Of a stretch of DNA of 13,470 nt, positions 1 to 6,253 are shown piece by piece. The stretch comes from Bacteroidales bacterium UBA3623 (lineage in GTDB: Bacteria > Bacteroidota > Bacteroidia > Bacteroidales > UBA932): assembly GCA_002373715.1 (NCBI GenBank), contig DFLI01000058.1:3791-17260 (forward strand), read 5' to 3'. The translations under genes were made by a program, and so were the position numbers. How positions within the stretch are numbered: position 1 is the first letter of the stretch; each line of letters starts with the position of its first letter. Below the pieces are notes generated by a model that was not told the origin of the DNA, did no database searches, and saw nothing but the letters and a program-made list of their open reading frames with translations.

Positions 1-752
1 AGTTCGAGCAGATGGAAATGCAGTTTTTCATCAAACCCGGCACCGAGCTGGATTGGTTCAAAAAGTGGAAGGAAACCCGCATGAAATGGCATGTGAACCT
101 GGGAATGGGCGCCGAGAACTACCGTTTCCACGATCACGAGAAGCTGGCCCACTACGCCAACGCCGCTACGGATATCGAATTCAACTTCCCCTTCGGCTTC
201 AAGGAGCTGGAAGGCATCCACAGCCGCACCAACTTCGACTTGGGTAACCACCAGAAGTTCTCCGGCAAGAAGATTGAATACTTTGATCCTGAGGAGAATA
301 CCTCTTATACTCCCTACGTCATCGAGACGTCCATCGGCGTAGACCGTATGGTGCTGGCCGTGCTCTCGCACTCCTACACGGTGGAGCAGCTGGAGAATGG
401 CGAGGAGCGCGTTGTAATGAAGATTCCCGCCCCGCTGGCCCCCATCAAGGTGGCTGTGATGCCTCTGGTGAAGAAAGACGGTCTGCCGGAGCTGGCCCAG
501 AAGGTGGTGGACGAGCTCAAGTACGACTTCTCCTACCAGTACGACGAAAAAGACTCCATCGGCAAGCGTTATCGCCGTCAGGATGCCATCGGAACCCCGT
601 TCTGCGTAACTGTGGACCACGATTCCCTGAACGACGGCTGCGTAACCGTGCGTGAGCGCGACACCATGAAACAGGAGCGCGTAAAGATTGAAGAGCTCCG
701 CGCCATGATTGAGAAGAAGGTTTCTCTCACCAACCTTCTCCGCAACCTGTAA
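1..752 (+). CDS. glyS: Glycyl-tRNA synthetase, dimeric (alpha2) type, 3' part
   Basis: Charges tRNA-Gly with glycine in the cytoplasm. The gene is cut by the left edge: the frame is already open at base 3 (reading F-E-Q-M-E-M-Q), so the ATG at 12 is internal. The visible part holds the end of the class II catalytic core, including motif 3 as ETSIGVDRMVLAVL (around 330-370), then the class II anticodon-binding domain beginning near APIKVAVMPLV. The conserved SIGKRYRRQDAIGTPFCVTVD stretch lies in this domain, followed by VRERDTMKQERV. These fit the single-chain archaeal/eukaryotic-like GlyRS used by Bacteroidetes rather than the GlyQ/GlyS tetramer. The last residues are LLRNL, with TAA at 750-752. 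Only five bases separate it from the next gene, so the two are probably cotranscribed. Family assignment is firm; only the length of the missing N-terminal part is unknown. Confidence 0.96.
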   Translation, partial: FEQMEMQFFIKPGTELDWFKKWKETRMKWHVNLGMGAENYRFHDHEKLAHYANAATDIEFNFPFGFKELEGIHSRTNFDLGNHQKFSGKKIEYFDPEENTSYTPYVIETSIGVDRMVLAVLSHSYTVEQLENGEERVVMKIPAPLAPIKVAVMPLVKKDGLPELAQKVVDELKYDFSYQYDEKDSIGKRYRRQDAIGTPFCVTVDHDSLNDGCVTVRERDTMKQERVKIEELRAMIEKKVSLTNLLRNL

Positions 753-757
753 CATTT

Positions 758-1396
758 ATGCGAAAAGCGCTTATAATCATAAACTTGTCTATCCTCTCGG
801 CCGCTTGTGTCCGGGAGGATAGTCAGGATTATGGGCCGCTTTTCCTCCTTATTACGGCCATTCTGGCCACCCTAGTTCTCTATTTCTGGGCGCGCAAAGC
901 CCAATTGGAGAAACAATTGCTGGAAGAACGCGAAGAGCACGAGCGCATGATGGATATAGCGGAAGACCTGAAAGCCCGCTTAAATGTTCTCCAAAAACGC
1001 TCTGCCGGTCCTAAATATGATGCTCTGGACCGTCTGTGCGAGCAATATTACATTTATGAGGGTACGGAAAACCTTCAGCCCCGCATCCTGAAAGAGGTCC
1101 GCTCCATCGTGGAGGGTTTGCGGTCTGACGAGGCCGCCCAAAAGCAGCTGGAGCAGGCTCTCAACGAGAGTGCCGACAATGTAATGGTGAAACTGAGGAA
1201 CACTTTTCCCATGTTGAAACAGGAAGATTACCTTTTGTACCTTTTCACCGCCTCCGGCTTCTCTTCCACAACCATTTCCACCCTGCTTGAAAAGGACAAA
1301 CCCTACGTCTACAACCGTCTCTATCGGCTAAAAGAGCGCATAAAAGCCTCTGAATGTGCAGATAAAGCCCTGTTTTTGTCTTGTTTAGATCGTTAG
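758..1396 (+). CDS. Membrane-anchored coiled-coil protein with C-terminal HTH-like region
   Basis: A 212-residue protein of unproven function. An N-terminal hydrophobic segment (residues 4-16) ends in LSAAC, a weak lipobox with Cys17 as possible lipidation site; serine at -3 is not canonical. A second hydrophobic segment (27-44) is followed by W-A-R-K, consistent with the C-terminus lying in the cytoplasm. Residues 45-82 are rich in Glu, Lys and Leu and look like a coiled coil. Residues 140-200 (VMVKLRNTFPMLKQEDYLLYL, then GFSSTTISTLLEKDKPYVYNRLYRLKERIK) resemble the LuxR/sigma4-like helix-turn-helix found at the C-terminus of Bacteroidetes TPR-TM-coiled-coil proteins, but the N-terminal TPR array usual in those proteins is absent. 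It starts five bases after the glycyl-tRNA synthetase stop, so it probably shares that transcript. A membrane-tethered regulator is an inference. The start is the only sensible Met before the signal-like segment. Confidence 0.8.
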   Translation: MRKALIIINLSILSAACVREDSQDYGPLFLLITAILATLVLYFWARKAQLEKQLLEEREEHERMMDIAEDLKARLNVLQKRSAGPKYDALDRLCEQYYIYEGTENLQPRILKEVRSIVEGLRSDEAAQKQLEQALNESADNVMVKLRNTFPMLKQEDYLLYLFTASGFSSTTISTLLEKDKPYVYNRLYRLKERIKASECADKALFLSCLDR

Positions 1397-1435
1397 CCCT
1401 CGTTTGGTGGTTAACCACTAAAAAGTAAGGGTTTT
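1397..1435. other. Inverted repeat, possible terminator or operator
   Basis: GTGGTTAACCAC (1407-1418) is a perfect 12-base palindrome. It extends to 1403-1422 (TTT...AAA) with only one G-T pair off. CCCT (1397-1400) can also pair with AGGG (1428-1431), giving a longer interrupted stem followed by TTTT (1432-1435). The position, directly after the stop of the HTH protein gene, suits a terminator. The short T-run and the perfect dyad would equally suit a protein-binding site. The choice between them is unresolved. Confidence 0.4.
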
Positions 1436-1453
1436 CGACATAAAAAAGGACAG

Positions 1454-1535
1454 ATGCGAGATTGTTTTTCGACAGGTTTGTGGTAAATGGCTGTCTGTTA
1501 AAGGGTTAATGTAACAAAAATGCGAGATTCTTTTT
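1454..1535 (+). repeat. Pair of 16-base direct repeats upstream of tonB
   Basis: ATGCGAGATTGTTTTT (1454-1469) and ATGCGAGATTCTTTTT (1520-1535) match at 15 of 16 bases, with starts 66 bases apart. A shorter string, TTTTCGACA, occurs at 1432-1440 and again at 1466-1474, overlapping the end of the first copy. Both long copies lie upstream of the predicted tonB promoter, where an activator or repressor could bind. No function is demonstrated. Confidence 0.55.
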
Positions 1536-1545
1536 GGCCGATTAT

Positions 1546-1576
1546 TTTGTGGCATAAAAAATCCTTTGCAACTTTG
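1546..1576 (+). promoter_or_regulatory. Predicted tonB promoter
   Basis: TTTG at 1546-1549 and CAACTTTG at 1569-1576 are 19 bases apart and fit the Bacteroidetes -33 TTTG / -7 TAnnTTTG pattern, with one mismatch in the -7 box. The remaining leader to the ATG at 1611 is about 30 bases, A-rich and without a Shine-Dalgarno site, as is common in this phylum. Confidence 0.5.
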
Positions 1577-1610
1577 TATCGAAGAAAATAAACCCAAAAA
1601 TCAATAAACC

Positions 1611-2303
1611 ATGGAAGTAAAGAAGTCCCCCAAAGCCAGCCTTGAGAACAAGCGCCTGCTCTTCACTGAGATTGGTCTTGTCGTAGCTCTCGGCATTGTG
1701 TATTTGGCTTTCAACTACTCTTCCAAAGACGCCAAGGTGGCTGTCCTCGAGGATACCACCCAGGTTCTGGTAGAAGAAGAGATGGTGGCCATCCAGAATG
1801 AGCTCCCTCCGCCCCCGCCCGAAGCTCCCCAGATCCCCGTGCTGTCAGACCAGATCGATATCGTAGACGATGATATCAAACTGGATGACGACCTGTTCAT
1901 CAACCTGGAAGACAACAACCAGGCATTCGAGATCCAGGATTATAAGGAAGCCGCCGTGGAGGAAGAGGAAGTGGAAGAAGAAGCCATTCCTTTCCAGCTC
2001 GTAGAAAAGAAGCCCTCTTTCCAGGGTGGTGATGCTAACGAGTTCTCCAAGTGGGTTAACTCCCGTCTGGTTTATCCGGAAATCGCTAAGGAAAATGGTG
2101 TACAGGGCCGTGTAACCCTCCAGTTCACTGTGGAGGCCGACGGCCGCGTAACCAACGTACGCGTACTCCGTGGCGTGGATGAATCCCTGGATAAGGAAGC
2201 TGTTCGCGTTGTGTCCAGCTCCCCCAAGTGGACTCCTGGCCGTCAGCGTGACCGCGCTGTAAAGGTTACCTACACCTTCCCTGTGATCTTCCAGCTCCGC
2301 TAA
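1611..2303 (+). CDS. tonB: TonB family energy-transducing protein
   Basis: Links the inner-membrane proton-driven ExbB/ExbD motor to TonB-dependent outer-membrane transporters. The 230-residue protein has a short cytoplasmic N-terminus rich in Lys, a membrane anchor at 19-36, a proline run at 66-70 (PPPPPEAP), and then a long acidic spacer (residues 80-125, with DDD and EEEE runs). The TonB C-terminal domain spans about 130-230; its marker VYPEIAKENGVQGRV begins at residue 154, and it ends with the beta strand YTFPVIFQLR. The acidic spacer and the PSFQGG motif before the domain are typical of Bacteroidetes TonB. No exbB or exbD lies nearby. The gene seems to be transcribed alone: it has its own promoter upstream and a strong terminator 14 bases after the stop. 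Which transporters it serves cannot be told from the sequence. Confidence 0.92.
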   Translation: MEVKKSPKASLENKRLLFTEIGLVVALGIVYLAFNYSSKDAKVAVLEDTTQVLVEEEMVAIQNELPPPPPEAPQIPVLSDQIDIVDDDIKLDDDLFINLEDNNQAFEIQDYKEAAVEEEEVEEEAIPFQLVEKKPSFQGGDANEFSKWVNSRLVYPEIAKENGVQGRVTLQFTVEADGRVTNVRVLRGVDESLDKEAVRVVSSSPKWTPGRQRDRAVKVTYTFPVIFQLR

Positions 2304-2317
2304 GCACGGAAAGGCAT

Positions 2318-2355
2318 AAAAAAAGAGCCTGACTCAATTGAGCCGGGCTCTTTTT
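2318..2355 (+). terminator. Rho-independent terminator after tonB
   Basis: An A7 run, then GAGCC (2325-2329), an inner CTCAATTGAG palindrome, GGCTC (2346-2350) and T5. The flanking A and T runs pair too, so it may stop transcription from both directions. It separates tonB from the DUF4838 gene. Confidence 0.85.
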
Positions 2356-2363
2356 GTGTGTAG

Positions 2364-2396
2364 CTTGTACTTTCGACCGTGTTTTTTGTATCTTTG
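2364..2396 (+). promoter_or_regulatory. Predicted promoter of the DUF4838 gene
   Basis: TATCTTTG at 2389-2396 is a perfect TAnnTTTG -7 box. A weak -33 candidate, CTTG (2364-2367), lies 21 bases upstream. The ATG at 2404 is only seven bases beyond the -7 box, so the transcript would have almost no leader. Confidence 0.6.
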
Positions 2397-2403
2397 TGGG
2401 AGT

Positions 2404-4557
2404 ATGAAAAGACTGATAACCCTTGCCCTGCTGGTGCTTACTGTGAGCACGGGGGCCCAGAATGTCCATTTTACCAGCAAAAGCCGTATCGTTTGCGAAA
2501 GCCTGACCAGGGAACTCTTGGAAACGGCCAACCTGCTTCAGCCCTATCTGGAGGAATCTACGGGAGAACCCTTTCCCGTTGCAGTGGATAAGCCGCGCAA
2601 GACGGATATCTTCCTGAGGGATGTGGCCGATTTGCCGGAAGATGCTTTCCGCGTGCAGGTGGTGAAGGGTGCAATAATACTGGAGGGGCATGGAAAAGGC
2701 CTTTCATATGCCGTCTGTGACTTCCTGGAGCAGGAGGTTGGTATGAACTACTGGGGCGGTGGTGAATACGACCTTCCCCATATAAATAGCGTTACGGTGC
2801 GCCCCAGAACGGAGATTCCGGCCTTCCGCTACCGGCAGAGCAGCCATTATCTTCTGAGGGAAGATCCCCTTCTGCGCACTTGGATGCGGCTGGAAGAGCC
2901 GGCAGACCTGTTTGTAGATAATCTTTGGGTTCACACCTGCAACCGCTTGTTGCCGGCTTCCCGCTATGGCGCAGAGCACCCCGAATACTATGCCTATTAC
3001 GGTGGGAAACGCCATCCGGGCAGCGCCAGCCAGTGGTGCATGAGCAATCCGGAAGTGCTGGAAATCGTATGTAGAACGCTGGACAGTCTGTTCCGCGCCC
3101 ATCCGCAGCAGAGCATGATTTCCATCTCACAGAACGATGGCTCAGACACTTACTGCCGATGCCCCGCCTGCCAGGCCATAATAGACGAGGAGGGGAGCCC
3201 CTCCGGGCCCATCCTTCGCTTTGTGAACGCCGTGGCAGAACGTTTCCCAGACAAGGAAATCTCCACCTTAGCCTATCTGTTCTCCGTGCAGCCCCCGAAG
3301 CATACCAAACCGCGTCCCAACGTGTCCATTATGCTCTGTGACATAGACTGCAGGCGGCAGACTTCCCTGCCGGAAAACCCTTCCGGACAGGTTTTCATGC
3401 GGGCCCTGGAGGGTTGGAGCGCCATCTGTGACAACATTTTCCTTTGGGACTACGGCATTAACTTCGACAACTATCTTTCCCCCTTCCCGAACCTCCAGAC
3501 ACTTAAGGACAACATGGTTATCTTCCAAAATCACGGGGTAAAGATGCACTTCTCGCAAATTAACAGTTCCCGTGGGGGAGACTTTGCTGAATTAAGGCCC
3601 TATCTGGTTTCCAAACTTATGTGGAACCCGCAGGCCAGCCTGGATTCCCTGGAACAGCATTTCTGTGAGGCCTATTATGGTGCCGCAGCACCTCAGATAT
3701 TAAGGTACATTCACACGCTGGAAGGGGCTGCAGTAGCCACGGACGTGGATCTGTTTATCTACGACTCCCCCGTTTCCTACAAAGGCAATATTCTTCAGCC
3801 CGCCCTAATGAAGCGGTACAACGCCATGTTTGATGAGGCAGAAGCCGCTGTGGCCGATGACCCCCTGAGACTCTCCCGCGTTCTCCGCACCCGTCTGCCG
3901 CTTCAATATTCGGCCCTGGAGATAGCCAGAACGGATATTCACAGGGATAACGAGGCCGTTGCCAAGGACCTGGACCTCTTCGAAAGCCGTATCCGAGAAT
4001 TTAATGTGCCCAGCCTGAACGAGCGTGCCAACAGCCCGTTGGAATATTGCAAGCTGTACCGTGAGCGCTATCTAAAATCGGCCCAGGACAACCTGGCCTT
4101 CGGCTGCCCGGTCACTTACGCCATCTCTCCCCGTCCCAAATACGTAGAACTGGCTAAAACCGCCCTTACAGACGGCCTGTACGGCGGCGCCGGCTATGTA
4201 GAAAGCTGGGTAGGTTGGGAAGGCACGGACGCCGATTTCACCATAGACCTGGGCTCCGTGCTGCCCATCCATGAAATAGGGGCCGATTTCCTCCGCCAGA
4301 TTGGCGCCTGGGTACTGGAGCCCAAGGCGGTGCGCTTTTCTGTATCGGCCGATGGGAAAGAATACAGGGAATTCGACTACAAACAGTTGGAGGAGAACCG
4401 CAGCGGAACCATTGAATTCACGCCTGTAGTAGGGAAGGGCAGCGCGCAGGCCCGCTACGTGCGCCTGTATGTGGAAGGCGTCAAAGACTGCCCAGAGTGG
4501 CACTACGGCGTGGGCAATCCCTGCTGGTTCTTCATAGACGAGGTGTGGGTGAAATAA
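2404..4557 (+). CDS. Secreted DUF4838 protein with discoidin-like C-terminal domain
   Basis: Probably acts on or binds glycans outside the cytoplasm; the exact substrate is unknown. The frame is open from 2338, but ATG 2404 is chosen because it yields a signal peptide (MKRLITLALLVLTVSTGA, cleavage before Gln19) and lies after the promoter and terminator. The mature 717-residue precursor has an N-terminal region (20-135) like the alpha/beta domain preceding glycosidase barrels (hexosaminidase or alpha-glucuronidase N-terminal type). DUF4838 follows at about 170-440: its signature is SQNDGSDTYCRCPAC (242-256), whose C-R-C-P-A-C cysteines could bind metal, and then FLWDYGINF (346-354). A helical linker (460-560) leads to an F5/8 type C-like end (about 585-717) with GYVESWVGWEGTDADFTIDLG and a closing beta strand. 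No SusC/SusD pair or other glycan genes lie beside it. Family placement is good; enzymatic activity is only inferred from related domains. Confidence 0.85.
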   Translation: MKRLITLALLVLTVSTGAQNVHFTSKSRIVCESLTRELLETANLLQPYLEESTGEPFPVAVDKPRKTDIFLRDVADLPEDAFRVQVVKGAIILEGHGKGLSYAVCDFLEQEVGMNYWGGGEYDLPHINSVTVRPRTEIPAFRYRQSSHYLLREDPLLRTWMRLEEPADLFVDNLWVHTCNRLLPASRYGAEHPEYYAYYGGKRHPGSASQWCMSNPEVLEIVCRTLDSLFRAHPQQSMISISQNDGSDTYCRCPACQAIIDEEGSPSGPILRFVNAVAERFPDKEISTLAYLFSVQPPKHTKPRPNVSIMLCDIDCRRQTSLPENPSGQVFMRALEGWSAICDNIFLWDYGINFDNYLSPFPNLQTLKDNMVIFQNHGVKMHFSQINSSRGGDFAELRPYLVSKLMWNPQASLDSLEQHFCEAYYGAAAPQILRYIHTLEGAAVATDVDLFIYDSPVSYKGNILQPALMKRYNAMFDEAEAAVADDPLRLSRVLRTRLPLQYSALEIARTDIHRDNEAVAKDLDLFESRIREFNVPSLNERANSPLEYCKLYRERYLKSAQDNLAFGCPVTYAISPRPKYVELAKTALTDGLYGGAGYVESWVGWEGTDADFTIDLGSVLPIHEIGADFLRQIGAWVLEPKAVRFSVSADGKEYREFDYKQLEENRSGTIEFTPVVGKGSAQARYVRLYVEGVKDCPEWHYGVGNPCWFFIDEVWVK

Positions 4558-4574
4558 GGAAAGCAAATAATTGC

Positions 4575-4582
4575 TATCTTTG
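4575..4582 (+). promoter_or_regulatory. Predicted -7 box of the ThiL-like / DUF4923 unit
   Basis: TATCTTTG, a perfect match to the Bacteroidetes -7 element, lies in the 42-base gap after the DUF4838 stop and 17 bases before the ATG at 4600. I see no convincing -33 element. No terminator separates the two genes, so readthrough is also possible. Confidence 0.5.
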
Positions 4583-4599
4583 CATAAATAGCATTTGCA

Positions 4600-5610
4600 A
4601 TGGCAGAAAGTTTCTCGGATATTGGAAAAATGGAGGCCATAGAGCAGCTCTATCGCCTTTCTGCATATAGCCCCGTGAGCGGGCTCAGTTATACCAGCGC
4701 CAAGGGCGGCAAAGTCATTACCGCTGCCCGTATGTACCTGGAGGGGATAGACTTTAACCTGGTCTATTTTCCGCTTAAACACCTGGGTTACAAGTGCGTA
4801 GTGGGCACGGTAGGGGAGTTGTACGCTGCCCTGGCGGCCCCTAAGCTCCTGAACGTGGTGCTGGGCGTATCGGCCAAACTGGATTTCCCGCAGATTAAAG
4901 ACCTTTGGATGGGCATTACGGTGGCCGCGAAGGAACATGGTTTTGAGGCCGTGAACCTGGACCTCCAGCCCTCCAATAACGGCCTATACGTGAGCGTATC
5001 GGCCACGGGGGAGACGTCCCTTCTTACGGATAAGCGCCGCATGGCCGCCAAGTCCAAGGACCTCATTTGCGTTTCCGGCAGCCTGGGAGCGGCCTATCTG
5101 GGCCTGCAGGTGCTGGAGCGCGGCGCCAAGGAGTTCCAGGAAAAAGGAACCCAGCCGGACATGAGCGCGTACAAGATGCTGGTGGGTTCTTATTTAAGGC
5201 CCGAATTGGACGCCTCTGTGGTCTCCAGGCTGGAAGACGTGGAAATCTATCCCTCGTACGGTTACTTTGTCACCAAGGGCCTTTCTGATGCCTTAAAACG
5301 CCTGTCGCGGGACAGCGGCCTGGGAGCCAAGGTATATGCCGATAAGATTCCCTTCGAGGGCAACAGTTTCCAGCTGGGCAAAGAGCTGGACATGGACCCC
5401 GTATCGGCCGCTATGAACGGGGGAGACGACAACCGGCTCCTCTTTGTGATTCCCATCCTGCATCTGGAGAAGTTCCGCCGGGAGTTCCAAACCTTTGACG
5501 TGATTGGCCATTTGGCGCAGCCGGAGGCCGGTACGGTGCTGGTTACCCCCGAGGGCCTGGAGTTCCCCGTGAAGGCGCAGGGCTGGGCCGATGAAGACGC
5601 AACAAACTAA
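4600..5610 (+). CDS. ThiL-like PurM-fold protein, probable pseudoenzyme
   Basis: The 336-residue chain aligns along its whole length with thiamine-monophosphate kinase as I know it from Bacteroidetes. Shared stretches are LVYFPLKHLGYK (54-65), DLICVSGSLGAAYLGLQVLER (154-174), the NGG...LLF motif (273-282) and the closing EFPVKAQGW (321-329). ThiL phosphorylates thiamine phosphate to thiamine diphosphate using ATP and several Asp-bound Mg ions. Here the acidic positions are largely gone: the GDDAA site reads SAKGG (33-37), the TTD site AAR (42-44), the SD site GE (72-73), and DISDG reads FVTKG (223-227). Asp121, in the GGDT position, remains. The frame is intact, with no stops or indels that suggest decay. 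It probably kept the fold for another role, such as binding or regulation. The next gene follows 13 bases downstream. The alignment is from memory, so substitutions need checking. Confidence 0.8.
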   Translation: MAESFSDIGKMEAIEQLYRLSAYSPVSGLSYTSAKGGKVITAARMYLEGIDFNLVYFPLKHLGYKCVVGTVGELYAALAAPKLLNVVLGVSAKLDFPQIKDLWMGITVAAKEHGFEAVNLDLQPSNNGLYVSVSATGETSLLTDKRRMAAKSKDLICVSGSLGAAYLGLQVLERGAKEFQEKGTQPDMSAYKMLVGSYLRPELDASVVSRLEDVEIYPSYGYFVTKGLSDALKRLSRDSGLGAKVYADKIPFEGNSFQLGKELDMDPVSAAMNGGDDNRLLFVIPILHLEKFRREFQTFDVIGHLAQPEAGTVLVTPEGLEFPVKAQGWADEDATN

Positions 5611-5623
5611 AAACCAATATGCT

Positions 5624-6238
5624 ATGAAAAAAGTAGTTTCTGTACTCGTTCTTTCCGTAGCTTTGAGCTTCTCCATGAGCGCACAGAGCGTCCTGGACAA
5701 GCTGGGCAGCCTGGGCAACGTGCTTTCCAACGCTGCCGGCGTGGTGTATTCCGCCCCGGTAAGCCTCAATGGCACCTATTCCTATAATGGTGTTGCCGTT
5801 TCGGCCACCAGTTCCGAGGGCGGCATCCTCACCAACCTGGCGGGCTCTGCGGCTACATCGGCCCTGGAAACCAAGGCCGACGGTTACCTCTCCAAGGTGG
5901 GCATCAAGCCTGGCGCCATGAAATTCACCTTCAATTCTGAGGATAACACCTTCACGCTGAACGTGGCCGGCATTTCCATTCCCGGCACCTACAAGGTGGG
6001 AGACGGCGAAAAGACGGTTTCCCTTACCTTCGGCAAGAAGATGCAGTATTTCAGCCTCACCGGCTCCCTGGAGTCCAGCCTGAGCGGCGCCCGCATGGTT
6101 TTCCCGGTGAACAAGGCCGTCACTCTGTTCAAGAAAGTGGCTTCCGCCATTGGTCAGAGCTCCTCCAGCCTGGGTTCCCTGGCCAGCCTGGCCGACGGCT
6201 ACGACAACTATCGGCTGGGATTCAGGCTTAGCAAGTAA
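5624..6238 (+). CDS. DUF4923 family secreted protein
   Basis: A 204-residue protein of unknown function with a clear signal peptide (residues 1-20, MKKVVSVLVL..., cleavage before Gln21) and no lipobox, so probably periplasmic or exported. The mature part has a Gly/Ser/Ala-rich start (22-45), a GTYSYNG strand (50-56), an alanine-rich helix (71-90) and alternating short strands with FTFNSEDNTFTLNV and GTYKV (101-125). It ends with DGYDNYRLGFRLSK. This order matches DUF4923 proteins of Bacteroidales, thought to be small lipocalin-like beta proteins. The frame is also open from ATG 5591, which overlaps the preceding gene, but ATG 5624 places the signal peptide at the N-terminus. It lies 13 bases after the ThiL-like stop, so the two genes are likely cotranscribed. 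Confidence 0.82.
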   Translation: MKKVVSVLVLSVALSFSMSAQSVLDKLGSLGNVLSNAAGVVYSAPVSLNGTYSYNGVAVSATSSEGGILTNLAGSAATSALETKADGYLSKVGIKPGAMKFTFNSEDNTFTLNVAGISIPGTYKVGDGEKTVSLTFGKKMQYFSLTGSLESSLSGARMVFPVNKAVTLFKKVASAIGQSSSSLGSLASLADGYDNYRLGFRLSK

Positions 6239-6253
6239 TAAGCCCGGTTTTTT
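6225..6253 (+). terminator. Weak terminator after the DUF4923 gene
   Basis: GGCTTA (6225-6230) pairs with TAAGCC (6239-6244) over an eight-base loop, followed by CGG and T6 (6248-6253). The stem overlaps the end of the coding region and the T-run overlaps the dnaE stop codon on the other strand. The gap between the convergent genes is only 13 bases, so this compact signal is the only candidate. Confidence 0.45.

Noticed and set aside
2338..2403. Upstream extension of the DUF4838 frame
   Set aside because: It begins inside the tonB terminator and before the -7 box; starting there would bury the signal peptide.
4072..4938. 288-codon open frame on the minus strand
   Set aside because: It spans the end of the DUF4838 gene, the gap and the start of the ThiL-like gene, has no recognisable domain, and both sense frames are clear family members.
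4864..5412. Recurrent string GTATCGGCC in the ThiL-like gene
   Set aside because: It encodes Val-Ser-Ala in the same frame each time with the preferred codons; it is codon bias, not a regulatory repeat.
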